The notes under the pieces are model-generated. The model was not told where the DNA came from. It saw nothing but the letters and a program-made list of their open reading frames with translations, and ran no database searches. Position numbers and translations under genes: made by a program. This document shows, one piece after another, positions 45,546 to 56,999 of a DNA stretch of 64,000 bases (its first letter is position 1; the number at the start of each line of letters is the position of its first letter). Source of the stretch: Mytilisepta virgata (Eukaryota > Mollusca > Bivalvia > Mytilida > Mytilidae); NCBI GenBank assembly GCA_028015205.1, contig CM051519.1:79133539-79197538 (forward strand). The letters run 5' to 3'.

Positions 45546-48500
45546 GTAAGTAGAATTTGTTTAAAAACCACAGTTATTTTCACAATGTACACTGTATACT
45601 AAAAACAGGTTTATTCATGGTCAACCTAAGTCAAAAGGTTTTAAAAATATGTGAGTATTTAAAGGCATACATGTGTATATCAGAATCGCTATAGATAAAA
45701 CATGTCGATCCTTTGTTTTTGTGTGTTTATTCATGGAAAAGGTAATATGAATTCATAACAGAAATGTGACAAAAAGATCTCATTTTTAGCTCACCTGACC
45801 CAAAGGGTCAAGTGAGCTTTTCTCATCACTTGGCGTCCGTCGTCCGTCGTCCGTCGTCGTCCGTCGTCGTCCGTCGTCCGTCGTCCGGCGTCGTCGTTAA
45901 CATTTTACATTTTGAACTTCTTCTAGAGAACCACTGAATGGAATGAAACCAAACATGGCATGAATGTTCCTTATGAGGTGCTGACCAAGTGTTGTTACTT
46001 TGTAGCCGATCCATCATCCAAGATGGCCGCCAGCGGGGAACTTAGTTTAACATAGGACCCTATGGGAAATGCATACAAATGACTTCTTTTAGAGAACCAC
46101 TGAATGGAATGAAACTAAATCTGGCATGAATGTTCCTTATGAGGTGCTGACCAAGTGTTGTTACTTTGTAGCCGATCCATCATCCAAGATGGCCGCCAGA
46201 GGGGGACTTAGTTTAACATAGGACCCTATGGGAAATGCATACAAATGACTTCTTTTAGAGAACCGTTGAATGGAATGAAACCAAACATGGCATGAATGTT
46301 CCTTATGAGGTGCTGACCAAGTGTTGTTACTTTGTAGCCGATCCATAATCCAAGATGGCCGCCAGCGGGGGACTTAGTTTAACATAGAACCCTATGGGAA
46401 ATGCATACAAATGACTTCTTTTAGAGAACCACTGAATGGAATGAAACTAAATCTGGCATGAATGTTCCTTATGAGGTGCTGACCAAGTGTTGTTACTTTG
46501 TAGCCGATCCATCATCCAAGATGGCCGCCAGCGGGGGACTAAGTTTAACATTGGACCCTATGGGAAATGCATACAAATGACTTCTTTTAGAGAACAACTG
46601 AATGGAATGAAACTAAATCTGGCATGAATGAACCCTTATAAGGTGCTGACCAAGTGTTGTTACTTTGTAGCCGATCCATCATCCAAGATGGCCGCCAGAG
46701 GGGGACTTAGTTTAACATAGGACCCTATGGGAAATGCATACAAATGACTTCTTTTAGAGAACCGTTGAATGGAATGAAACCAAACATGGCATGAATGTTC
46801 CTTATGAGGTGCTGACCAAGTGTTGTTACTTTGTTGCCGATCCATAATCCAAGATGGCCGCCAGCGGGGAACTTAGTTTAACATAGAACCCTATGGGAAA
46901 TGCATACAAATGACTTCTTTTAGTGACCCACTTAATGGAATGAAACCAAACATGGCATGAATATTCCTTATGAAGTGCTGACCAAGTGTTGTTACTTTGT
47001 AGCTGATCCATCATCCAAGATGGCCGCCAGCGGGGAACTTAGTTTAACATAGGACCCTATGGGAAATGCATACAAATGACTTCTTTTAGAGAACCACTGA
47101 ATGGAATGAAACTAAATCTGGCATGAATGTTCCTTATGAGGTGCTGACCAAGTGTTGTTACTTTGTAGCCGATCCATCATCCAAGATGGCCGCCAGAGGG
47201 GGACTTAGTTTAACATAGGACCCTATGGGAAATGCATACAAATGACTTCTTTTAGAGAACCGTTGAATAGAATGAAACCAAACATGGCATGAATGTTCCT
47301 TATGAGGTGCTGACCAAGTGTTGTTACTTTGTAGCCGATCCATAATCCAAGATGGCCGCCAGCGGGAGACTAAGTTTAACATTGGACCCTATGGGAAATG
47401 CATACAAATGATTTCTTTTAGAGAACCACTGAATGGAATGTAACAAAACATAGCATGAATGTTCCTTATGAGGTGCTGACCAAGTGTTGTTACTTTGTAG
47501 CCGATCCATAATCCAAGATGGCCACCAGCGGGGGACTTAGTTTAACATAGAACCCTATGGGAAATGCATACAAATGACTTCTTCTAGTGACCCACTTAAT
47601 GGAATGAAACCAAACATGGCATGAATATTCCTTATGAAGTGCTGACCAAGTGTTGTTACTTTGTAGCTGATCCATCATCCAAGATGGCCGCCAGCGGGGA
47701 ACTTAGTTTAACATAGGACCCTATGGGAAATGCATACAAATGACTTCTTTTAGAGAACCACTGAATGGAATGAAACTAAATCTGGCATGAATGTTCCTTA
47801 TGAGGTGCTGACCAAGCGTTGTTACTTTGTAGCCGATCCATCATCCAAGATTGCCGCCAGCAGGGGACTAAGTTTAACATTGGACCCTATGGGAAATGCA
47901 TACAAATGATTTCTTTTAGAGAACCACTGAATGGAATGTAACAAAACATAGCATGAATGTTCCTTATGAGGTGCTGACCAAGTGTTGTTACTTTGTTGCC
48001 GATCCATCATCCAAGATGTTTAGAAGTCTATCAGAAAATTGTAAAAAAAATTCTGAATGGTCACAACTTGACCACATATTCAAAAATAATAATGATAAGA
48101 TGTCTTCAGTAGCTATTGTAATCACATTAGATACAGGTGAGCGACACAGGCTCTTGAGAGCCTCTAGTTTGTATTTAACATACGTATGTATTTTTTTAAG
48201 ATCTTGGTAATTGAGTATGAATGTTCACAATTTGTTGAGATCTTGGGGCTTGTATATACAGAACGAGTGACCAATAACTTGTTCAGATCTTGGTGCTTGA
48301 ATATACAGGATGAGTGACCAATAATTGTTGAGATCTTGATGCTTGTATATACAGGATGAGTGACCAATAATTTGTTGAGATCTTGGTGCTTGTATATACA
48401 GGATGAGTGACCAATAACTTGTTGAGATCTTGGTGCCTGTATATACAGGATGAGTGACCAATAATTTGTTGAGATCTTGGTGCTTGTATATACAGGATGA

Positions 48501-51500
48501 GTGACCAATAATTTGTTGAGATCTTGGTGCTTGTATATACAGGATGAGTGACCAATAACTTGTTGAGATCTTGGTGCTTGTATATACAGGATGAATTTTG
48601 TTGAGATCTTATTACGATTTATAGGATTTCTTATGGGCTTCACATACACGATTTTTCTTACTAATCTTTACGAATAATCAGTTCGTAGTAATTAGCAAGT
48701 ATTCGCATTCACATCGCAAGCATTCATACAGTATTTAACTCACAAGGATTCGAAAACAACTCGTAGACATTCTAATTGATTCGTGAAAGAAATGACATTT
48801 TTTTTAACATGTCAAAAAATTTATAGGAATACTTACAAATCTTGTTTTGATCATATTATTCGCAAAGTAATCGCAAAATTGCATATTTTGCGTGTGTTTA
48901 CATTTGACAATGACATGAGGTGCATTTGCTTATTGTGATAGTTACTTTTACTGATAGTCTTGTCGCATAAATTTGTTGTAGACTCATTTATCAGGGCAAG
49001 GGAAAAGTTAAGGGAGGCAGAGAATACTTCTGCATCAGACCTCCAAACAGACAGGGATGTGGAAAACAGTCCACAGAAACGGAAGAAGAGGTAAACAATA
49101 CGGTTTTATTAAATTTTATGCAAGTTTCTTACTTTATAACTCCAATGCGTAGGACATATAATTTTAATTTTATACATCCCTGATTATTTCTAACCATTCG
49201 TAAGCCCAACCCATCCCTAGGTGACTTAATGTCTAAAATTAACACCCGCTGAGCCGACTCGTTTTTGAGTCCAACATTTCCAAAATGGCGACCGTTGCCA
49301 TGGAAACATAAAAAAGACGGGGGAATTTTTGACAATAGGGGACAATAGTAAAGGCCTGCGAAGTGGGAATTCGTTTGGAAGACTTTTTCTAGCAGCATCA
49401 TGATACAGTTTTCATTTTATATAATTAAAACAAATGTAAGGATATGGAGTAAATGTACATGACACAAAATCTCAGTGAATACATTGAATAAATAGCAATG
49501 GAACAACGCTTTTATTTTTGTTCTTCATCTTGAAGGCCTTCAACAATGAGCAAAAACTCATATCTCATGACAAGTTCAAAACAGCCCCTAGCACCGGTTT
49601 AAGAAGAAATCCATTGCCAGATGTTGATCAACACTATATCTGTCCTCGGTCTTTTCTTTTAACGGATGCGGGGTTGTCAACAAACATTAAAAACTGGAAA
49701 AGTGTTCTGACAAGCACTGTCATCCGTTGCCCGAGGAAAGGGCCAATGCCAATACCAACATAAAAAAAGACCACAGGGCACTCATCGAGTGAATTGTAAG
49801 AAAACTGAAAGATAAAACAAATAAAAATCAAATGACGTGGGCATTATGTCAACTGATGGACATGATAATAATTTGGTTTGTAGGTTGGATTTAGTTCTTT
49901 TAATGCTACATTTGTGTAAATTTCAGACAAAACCAGAGATATGTTAATTCATCCGAAGATGAAAATGAAGACAAAAGAAAAAACAAAAGACCAGTTAAAA
50001 GAATACAATCGTCTGAGTCGGAGTCGTCTCCGGAAAAACAGAGAACACCAACAAAAAGGTCACGTTTCATCCCGGAAAAACAGAGAACACCTACAAAAAA
50101 AGCACGTCACATCCCGCCACCAATGCCAGATCTTCCACGAACTCCGTGCCAACCATCAACCTCACGCCAAACATCTAGCATCTCTAGGCCGACTTTGTTT
50201 GGGGGTGGGTCGTCAGCAGCGTCACCCATCAGTTCTGTATCAGGTAATTAAAGAATATTATTACGTAAACAGAAGTTTTTTACTTCTTATTGGTTAAAAA
50301 AAACTTAAAAAGTAATGAGCAGCAATGATAAAAAAAAAACAAAATGTATTATAAATACTGCGCTATAAATAAATAAACGCCTTCATATCAACATATATTC
50401 TGCTATATATACATCATGTGTCATGTTACAACCCTAGAGTAAACCTACGAGGAGGCATCACCCGTTTATCGAAAGCTATATTTTTTATAGCCTAGGTGGC
50501 CGAGTGGTCTAGGGCGCTGGACATGGTGCAGGTGATGTTGTCGTAGATGTCACAACAGCAGAGGTTCGAGTCCCGCAGAGGGAACGACTGAAAATAATTT
50601 GCAGTTCTAACAATGTTTAGCTGATTTTCAGACGTATATATATATAAACTCGGCCCGGGGAATGTAATGGTTTCAGGTTGATAAATCACGGTAGCAACTT
50701 ATACCAAACTCATAATTGTAAACCTATCAGAATGACTCGCTAGCAACATTTCTACTCTAAAATTAGTCCTGAAAATCATGACTGTGTAGTTATTTTTAGT
50801 TGGGTGTTTCTCGTTATTCCACACAAACCAGGTCATTAGGGCTATTAATGTGATTTCCGACTTCGTATATTGGATATGATAAAATTGTTTGAACAGTACT
50901 TTTATTTAAACTGTTCCATCAACTACACTCTAAAAATGGTGTTTAGATCTTAAACACAATCCTAAACACATATTTTGTGTTGAATTTTTAACACGTTTAG
51001 CCCCTAAACATGTTTAAGCAGCAAGAATGTGTTTAGGTTTTAAACACGTTTAGCATTTTAACATGTTTAGGATTAGAAATATGCTATTATGTTATTATGT
51101 TTTTATTTTTAATAAATATCTCGGAAATACACTCTTTCTTGTACTATGCAACTGTTCGTAAACATAACAGCGAAGTTTGGGAGTTTTTAATGAAACATTT
51201 ATTAGAAATATTGTAAACACTGTCAGCTTTACTTAGTACTCCAACAGCAATCTGAAAATAGAAATAAAGTACATTATATTAAAATAAAACACATTTATAA
51301 GCATCAATGTTCATTTTTAATATTTTAAACTGATGAGTTTGAGAAAAACAATGTTGAAAACTAGCTAGTACATCGATCAATTACAACACAACAACAGAGT
51401 GTTTTGCACGACAGTTTTAACACCATTGCATTAAACAACAATAATTATAGTTTATATTAATAAAATAACTCCAAAACGTCATAAGCTTACCTTTGAAACA

Positions 51501-53089
51501 AAAATACATGACTGTTGTCTGGTCGTATCTCTGAACATGTGGGTAAATATCTCCATCGTGTTCTCGCACCATTTCTTCTTTCAAGTATTAAACAAAGAAA
51601 GATCGCAGCGCCCTCTGCAGGGACCATGTGCCTGTTTACATAATTAGGTCTAAACATGTTTAGATGTTTAGAACACAGAATCAATAATATGTTTAGGCGT
51701 TTAGGATTGTGTTTAAGTGACGAAAAATGATAGTAATATAGTTAAAGACTGATATTTTTAATGAACTAAACATGTTCAAATCCTAAACATGTTTAGTCTA
51801 AATACGTTAAACTTCAAATGTGCTTAGGCTCTGAACACAATCCTCAACGTGTTTAGAGCTAAACATGTTCTACAGGTGTTCAAATCCTAAACACCATTTT
51901 TACAGTGTAAATTTTAGAAACATAATATGATAAAACATTTTCATTTTTCAGCAACAGAGAAAAAAATTTTGGAAATGTTGTGCGAGGTAAAGGCAAATAT
52001 GAAGCACATGGCAAAAGACATCAGTATAATAAAGAAAAAAATTGACACCTCAGCAAACGTAGTGTCTGATGATTTACCAGGAGATATGTTGTTACCTATC
52101 AAAGACCAGCAACAAATTGAGGACATGGAAAACAAATTAGAAGATGACAGTTGCAGAGAGCACTTGGTAAGTTACAACAATCTATAAAACTCGATTTCAT
52201 TCCAATTTTTCTTTGTGTAAAATCTATACTCTTTGCAAAATACACTCCTGAGCTTAGTAACGATATAAACTTTTTTTTTCTTCAGATCAGCTACCTGGGT
52301 AGAATTGGAGGTGACAATGTTGGAGACTGTGTAAGAAGGGTTTTAAATGCAGTCATGGTTACGGATGTTGCAGTTACCCTGAATTGGAAGGGGAAAGGAG
52401 ACAAAAAGTCGTTTGAATCCTTGAGATTGTGTGGTGTTATCAAATGTAAGACATTGATATATTTATAATTTTTCATACCTGTATTAATATGTGTGTAAGT
52501 GAGCAACTTGACGGCGCACCTTCCAAAAAAAGAGGCATTAATCAATTAGTGAATAAATAAATACCGAAGGTGCCGTAAATTTAGCATCAGTATATGGCCA
52601 TTTCAACATTGTATGTCTCATCAGTACAGATAAATTCAAAACATTTGGAAGAGCAAAAGATGTATAAAGGCGGATAGTGACCGATGCAACCGAATGAATA
52701 AAGTAATTAAGTGTGTTTTGTTCAATTTGATCTTTAACATTATTTTAGACTAAGAACTGAAACATTGTGTTGTTGTCCCATGCGCCTTTTCAAATATTTT
52801 GATTTGATTTGTATGTTCTAGCCCTGCCCTGGATAAAGCTAAAGTACTGCTCACTATACGTTAAACACTAAATAATCAATCATTTATTAATTTCAAAAGC
52901 CATTTTTTTTATATTGCAGCTGCTGTTAGAAAAAATCAAATGACCAAAAACGAGACTGATGATAAAATTGAAACGGTCATCAAGAAGTGGTTGAAATACG
53001 CGAGTGACAGGAATGGTGGTCGGAAAATTAGAGAGGAGAAGAAAAAAGAAAGAGAAAGGAACCAAGTGGAAGAAGTTGAGCAAACATGA
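45317..53089 (+). CDS. DUF4806-domain protein, six exons, 399 aa
   Basis: Exons 45317-45545, 48982-49090, 49927-50243, 51952-52166, 52286-52445 and 52920-53089 all have GT/AG borders and join without a stop (1,200 nt). Residues 1-77 form an N-terminal domain with EVVPSCWV and CFWPTKW, as in other DUF4806 proteins. A basic, Ser/Pro-rich linker follows, with PEKQRTPTK twice. A helical segment at about 220-250 is likely coiled. The DUF4806 domain (about 262-365) has LPIKDQQQIEDMENKL, YLGRIGGDN and VAVTLNWKGKGDKKSFESL. The C-terminus is highly charged. Function is unknown; charge and domain suggest nucleic-acid binding. Its ATG overlaps the transposase stop (ATGGTAA), suggesting a bicistronic mRNA or alternative splicing. 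ATTAAA at 53134 may be the poly(A) signal. Confidence 0.85.
45788..48170. mobile_element. AGCTCACCTGACCC element carrying a 166-bp tandem array
   Basis: The left end is a hairpin (GCTCACCTGACCC paired with GGGTCAAGTGAGC). A (GTCCGTC)n tract at about 45835-45895 follows, then the 166-bp array, and the right end has AGGCTCTTGAGAGCCTCTAG. Both ends are very common in bivalve genomes. It lies in intron 1 of the DUF4806 gene. Superfamily not assigned. Confidence 0.7.
45913..48018. repeat. 166-bp tandem repeat, about 13 copies
   Basis: GATCCATCATCCAAGATGG recurs every 166 bp (about 46005, 46171, 46341 ... 48001). The period is not a multiple of three. Variant sites recur at three- or four-unit steps, so blocks were copied together. 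Minus-strand open frames starting MDRLQSNNTWSAP are by-products. Confidence 0.93.
48220..48605. repeat. 47-bp minisatellite, about eight copies
   Basis: TTGTTGAGATCTTGGTGC then TTGTATATACAGGATGAGTG repeat with a step of 46-48 bp (GAGTGACC at 48264, 48312, 48358, 48405, 48452, 48499, 48546). It lies in intron 1 of the DUF4806 gene. Confidence 0.93.
48982..49090 (+). CDS. DUF4806 gene exon 2
   Basis: Acceptor TTGTAG, donor GTAAAC. Encodes SFIRAREKLREAENTSASDL, which continues the conserved N-terminal region, then a Lys/Arg cluster. Confidence 0.82.
49091..49926 (+). other. DUF4806 gene intron 2
   Basis: Non-coding. An 81-codon frame at 49518-49763 has no recognised family; it breaks no exon and may derive from a repeat. 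Confidence 0.5.
49927..50243 (+). CDS. DUF4806 gene exon 3
   Basis: Acceptor TTTCAG, donor GTAATT. Encodes a charged linker (NSSEDENEDKRKNKRPVKR) with a duplicated PEKQRTPTK and a Pro/Ser-rich end. The real frame is not the longest open frame here. Confidence 0.8.
50488..50590 (+). ncRNA. tRNA-derived SINE head
   Basis: TGGCCGAGTGG at 50497-50507 fits a Pol III A box and GGTTCGAGTCC at 50563-50573 a B box. The sequence cannot fold as a normal tRNA: there is no proper acceptor pairing and the anticodon arm is disrupted. I read it as a SINE with a Leu/Ser-type tRNA-like head. Its tail ends near 50660. Confidence 0.65.
50926..51907. mobile_element. 982-bp non-autonomous element, CACT(C/G)TAAAAA ends
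   Basis: The termini CACTCTAAAAATGGTGTTTAG and its near-complement ending TTTTTACAGTG are inverted repeats of about 21 bp, flanked by TA on both sides. Subterminal regions hold several AAACATGTTT palindromes (about 51005, 51060, 51655, 51785, 51865). No ORF. Ends beginning CACT resemble CACTA/EnSpm. It ends 44 bp before DUF4806 exon 4. Confidence 0.82.
51952..52166 (+). CDS. DUF4806 gene exon 4
   Basis: Acceptor TTTTCAG, donor GTAAGT. Encodes a helical segment (EKKILEMLCEVKANMKHM) and the start of the DUF4806 domain (LLPIKDQQQIEDMENKL). Confidence 0.85.
52286..52445 (+). CDS. DUF4806 gene exon 5
   Basis: Acceptor CTTCAG after a T-run, donor GTAAGA. Core of DUF4806: YLGRIGGDNVGDCVRRVL and NWKGKGDKKSFESLRL. 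Confidence 0.88.
52920..53089 (+). CDS. DUF4806 gene exon 6
   Basis: Acceptor ATTGCAG. Encodes the end of the domain (ETVIKKWLKYASDR) and a basic/acidic tail, stop TGA at 53087-53089. Confidence 0.86.
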
Positions 53090-53133
53090 TAAAACATAAA
53101 TAACTTTGATACGTGTATAATCTTTGCTCTAAC

Positions 53134-53139
53134 ATTAAA
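53134..53139 (+). terminator. Possible poly(A) signal ATTAAA
   Basis: It lies 45 nt after the DUF4806 stop codon. ATTAAA is the common variant signal. Confidence 0.4.
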
Positions 53140-53519
53140 ATTATCATTTGTTACTTATGTATTGTTCAAACTCACTTAATCTGAAGCATACCAGCACAAG
53201 TCCGTTAAATCCCACGTTACAAATGAACAAACAAAGTTATAAAAGGAAACTAAACAGTCATTCAACAAAAATGGAATATAAAGGTGCCAGGAAAGGGAAA
53301 GCATATGACATCAATCACCCAAGTCAAGTATACTCTCAATGTTTATGGGTTTAAATGTCCGACATCTTCGAAAAAAAACGGCATGTTTACGGAGCTACAA
53401 TATCATCACAGATAAAAGATGACAAATAGGCAAATAATGTTTTAAACCAACGCCAACTTTAGCAATTTTTCAGCCAAATTGTGTAAATATTACAAAACAT
53501 GGAGTAAATTTATATTGGA

Positions 53520-53978
53520 CCAATAGTCGGCATGTCGACGGAATATTAGAATTGAGACATTGACCCAACTTCAGGCCAATACAGGTAGCATTTTATCATT
53601 GAATAAAGGTCGGCATATTGTTGGTTAATTGGAGGTTATTAGTCGAACCAACGTCATGCCGACGAAAGTAGAATGATCTGGGCATTGGACAATGGTCGGC
53701 ATATTGTCGGCTAGCTGGGATTTAACGTTGGGCTGACGTAGGCCCAACGTAAAGCCAACTTCTTACCGATGCAAGAGAACAATCTGAACACTGGATGATG
53801 GTCGGGATATCGTCGCACTATTGAAATTTCAACGTCGGCCCAACGTCGAACCAACCAGCCGCGCCAACGTCTCCCCGATGAGCAAGATGACGTCGGGCCG
53901 ACGTCGGTTGCCAACGTCAGGCCAACGTCAGAGGCGACCAAAACCCGACGTTGGGCCAACGTCACATTGCAGACTGGG
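53520..53978 (+). repeat. Right TIR and subterminal motif array
   Basis: The TIR is 53944-53978. From about 53520 the sequence is dense in GTCGGCAT, CCAACGTC and CCCAACGTC motifs, with full CCGACGTCGG at 53898. 53882-53907 is a direct copy of the left-end segment 40499-40524 with one mismatch. Confidence 0.85.
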
Positions 53979-55235
53979 TCCTTAACGATCACGATGAAAT
54001 TTATAAAAATTATGTAAATATTTCGCATACTGTATGGTATTAAAATAAATCATTTCTTCATTCAGTGAATCTGTTGTTAAGGTTACAAGATAGGGAAATA
54101 TAAGTCGCTGTTCTGAATCACAGTTTTAGTTCCTTGTTATATAATTGATAAGAATTGCTTGTTTATACAGAAGCAGTCTATTGTCGTAAGGTGACAAAAA
54201 TGTAGGTTATTGTCAATATAATAATTCAATATTCATCGCGAAAAAAACGAATGAAAAAAATATTTACTGTTATCTCAACTAGGTATTACACGTACACTAT
54301 ATTTATCGATTTCCTTTTTAGTTTTTAACTTTGTAATTTAATATTCCTTATCAACAATGTACCTATTTTGAGACAATCTTTTAAATTTCTAATCGAGGAG
54401 ACATTTATACATGTTATATTCGCTTCCGTGTCCGCTGATTTGTGATAATTAGACATGTATCAATTATACAGGATATTCTGTCTTGCCGTGGTTATTATTG
54501 TTATTCATTTCAAAATAGGTAAGATATAAAATTACTATTTTATTTAATTACATTTGCCATGTTTATTTGAGCGTTTTATTTATTAAGCATGTTGAGTATG
54601 ATATTAAGGATGATCGCTGGTCTAATAGGAAATAAATAGGATTTGAAATAGGTGTTTTAGTTTGAGAGAACACATTATAGTAAAAAAATAAGCAAGAAAA
54701 AAATATAGGTTCATGTGCTCATTTCAGAGCTATAAGGCCTTGAAAATTTGCAGGAAATGGGTTTTCTCTAAATTTTTCATTGTATTTGCATTGACAACTT
54801 CAGTCTCTCAAAAACGTATGAAAAAATAAAAAGAATTTCATAAAATTTTGTAAAATACCATTTTAACGTATATATGATTGAATTATAAAAGAAAAAGTGG
54901 GGGTTCATGGGCAAAACATTTCATGTTTAAGAAATGGATAAAACCCGAGGATTCCAAAAATCTGACAAAAGCACCAAAACATGACCAGCGAGCATCCTTA
55001 ATATTATTTATGTAAGCGGAATGAGTATTATCACTATGAAACAACCAGGGCAAGGGTTTCCAAAGAAGATTGAATAATGAATAGCTTGACCTAATAACAA
55101 AAGTTTCGGTAAGAGCTATTGGATTCCGTCTTATGTTGCGGCGTTATTGTTTACCTGCGTCGCCAACAGCGAAAGCAGGTCTAGTAACCGCTTGACTCCG
55201 TCCATTCGTCCGAAAGACCTTGGGTACCAAACTTT
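53979..55235. other. Intergenic, nothing recognised
   Basis: No exon or bounded repeat supported. AT-rich. Confidence 0.45.
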
Positions 55236-55239
55236 CGAC

Positions 55240-55700
55240 AAAGTTTTCTGGGCTTCTACAGAAGAAAATGATTTTGTATTTTGTCTGCAGCTTCCTGTTT
55301 GCCGATAGTTAAAAAATTATCAATACTCAAAACACTATAAAAAATTTCGTGAAAGTTTTCTTGGCTTCTACAAAAGGAAATGATTTTATATTTTGTCTGC
55401 AGCTTGATAATATTGATTTGTAGTGTGTAATCAATTTTTGGATTTGTTGTGCAGCCACATTATGTTTGCCGATAGTTAAAAATTCCACAATACTCAACAC
55501 ATTCGAAATATTTTCGGGAATGTTTTCTTGGCTACCACAGAAGGGAATGATTTTATATTTTGTCTGCAGTATGATAATGATGAGTTGTAGGGGGTAAACA
55601 ATTTTAAGATTAGTCGTTCAGCCACTTCCTGTTTGCCGATAGTTAAAATTCAACAATTCTCAATACACTAGAATCTTTTTTTAGAGTTGTATTTAGCTTC
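55240..55700. repeat. Diverged three-copy tandem repeat, about 170 bp
   Basis: TTCTTGGCTTCTACA...GATTTTATATTTTGTCTGCAG and TGTTTGCCGATAGTTAAAA recur three times in the same order (the latter near 55290, 55465 and 55635). Confidence 0.7.
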
Positions 55701-56990
55701 TATGAATAGGAACATAGTTTATGAAATCATTTTCATCAGTTATGCTTCAGTACACATGTAACCTCAATGAACCGCATACTGCGACGCTGGTCCAGACCTG
55801 TTTTTGGTCACGTTTTATCTTCTCTGAAACAAACTTTGCTGAAGTGGTCCCTGGGAGTTCAACGCAGTTACAAATTGTTTCAGGACGTCCGAACCAGTTC
55901 AACCTCTAACCAATAATGCAGCATTGGTAAAAAGAGAAAAATCATCAAAAACTATTTAAAAGATCTTATTCTCTGAAATCATCGTGCCAGTAGATACTTA
56001 AATTCGGTGGAATGGTCATGAGGTGCCCTTCTAAATAGTACACAAATTGTACATGTGTATCAATGTTGAAATTTAGGGAGCAACCATTTAATTTTTATTT
56101 GGACAGGAAGTAATCTTGGATACAGGCATATATTTTTACCAGCATTCATTAACCTTCTTTTCCCTAAAACAATTTACCATTATCTGATTTCTCAATATTT
56201 TGCAGCCTTCTCTTTTACCAAAATTTGGCCGGATCCTGCATTTTCAAATTCCTCCTCCCTATAAAATTAAATATTTCTAATGAATTATCAAAATTATAAA
56301 TTTATTTTTTTACTTAAAATTAAAGGTTGTACTGAGAGAGGACACCTTTCTTCAACTTCCTTACTTTGTTCTTTTCTCCCTTATTTACTCGTCAGTTTTT
56401 GAGACAAACAATGGAAGATACATGCACGTTGTCATGTTTTTTTAGTAATTACCTTTACTCGTCTTTCTATTTCAAATGCCTGTTTTCGTATTTAAATATG
56501 TTCTTTTTCTTCCTCTTTTTAACCATAGAATAAACTGTGGTTTTTAGTAATGAAAAATATTTTAAAAAGTGTTTATGGTTTTTAATATAGCTAGAAAAAC
56601 AAAAACACACAGTCCGAGTGGTCCGAACTAAAGTGTGAATAGGTATGGACAGTTCAGTCTAGAAAAAGATCAGATGTTAAAAATCTATATTTAAAGATAG
56701 ATTAGTAACTGGAAGCTTTTATTATAAACATACAAACACAACTTCAGTCACTACAATACATTTCTTCTATGTGAGATATGTGAAATTTGATAAAAATATA
56801 TTGTTCATTTTCTAACAACATTTATTGTTATACCAAAAACCCGAGAAGAGCCTTTCGAATCAATGAGGGAATATGTCATTATATCGAAACCACAAGGAAC
56901 CTGGAGTAAGGTGTTCAGCATCAGATTTTCAGTGACCAAGCTAATCATTGACTAGACATTATGATGACTTACATGTAAAATCTTGGTGTA
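55701..56990. other. Non-coding, nothing recognised
   Basis: A 62-codon frame at 55721-55909 has no family features. No exon supported. Confidence 0.45.
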
Positions 56991-56999
56991 ACAATAACA

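Larger units (their letters stand above)
40491..53978 (+). mobile_element. 13.5-kb two-gene DNA transposon (Tnp2/CACTA-like transposase plus DUF4806 protein)
   Basis: The ends 40491-40525 and 53944-53978 are inverted repeats matching at 29 of 35 positions, the outer 12 (CCCAGTCTGCAA) perfectly. TC precedes the left end and follows the right end, compatible with a 2-bp target duplication. Both subterminal regions are dense in CCRACGTYGG palindromes. Between them, on the plus strand, lie an intact transposase ORF and an intact six-exon DUF4806 gene. Terminal repeats, subterminal motif arrays and two proteins match the plan of CACTA/EnSpm elements, but the ends are not CACTA and the second protein is of another family. 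Nested insertions (42723, 45788, about 50491, 50926) avoid the exons. Both ends and ORFs are preserved, so it may be autonomous. Confidence 0.82.

Noticed and set aside
45826..48010. Series of 61-74 codon minus frames starting MDRLQSNNTWSAP
   Set aside because: They repeat with the 166-bp unit, whose length is not a multiple of three, and show no other coding evidence.
48220..48605. CRISPR-like array or coding repeat protein
   Set aside because: The whole 47-bp unit is repeated without variable spacers, and the setting is a eukaryotic intron; the 161-codon minus frame is a by-product of the repeat.
49518..49763. 81-codon frame as an extra DUF4806 exon
   Set aside because: The flanking exons join in frame without it, and it has no family similarity that I recognise.
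49941..50297. 118-codon plus frame starting MLIHPKMKMK
   Set aside because: It is a shifted frame over DUF4806 exon 3; the spliced frame gives the acidic/basic linker and stays open through six exons.
50488..50590. Functional tRNA-Leu/Ser gene
   Set aside because: A and B boxes are present, but the acceptor stem and anticodon arm do not fold, and the sequence runs on into a SINE-like tail.
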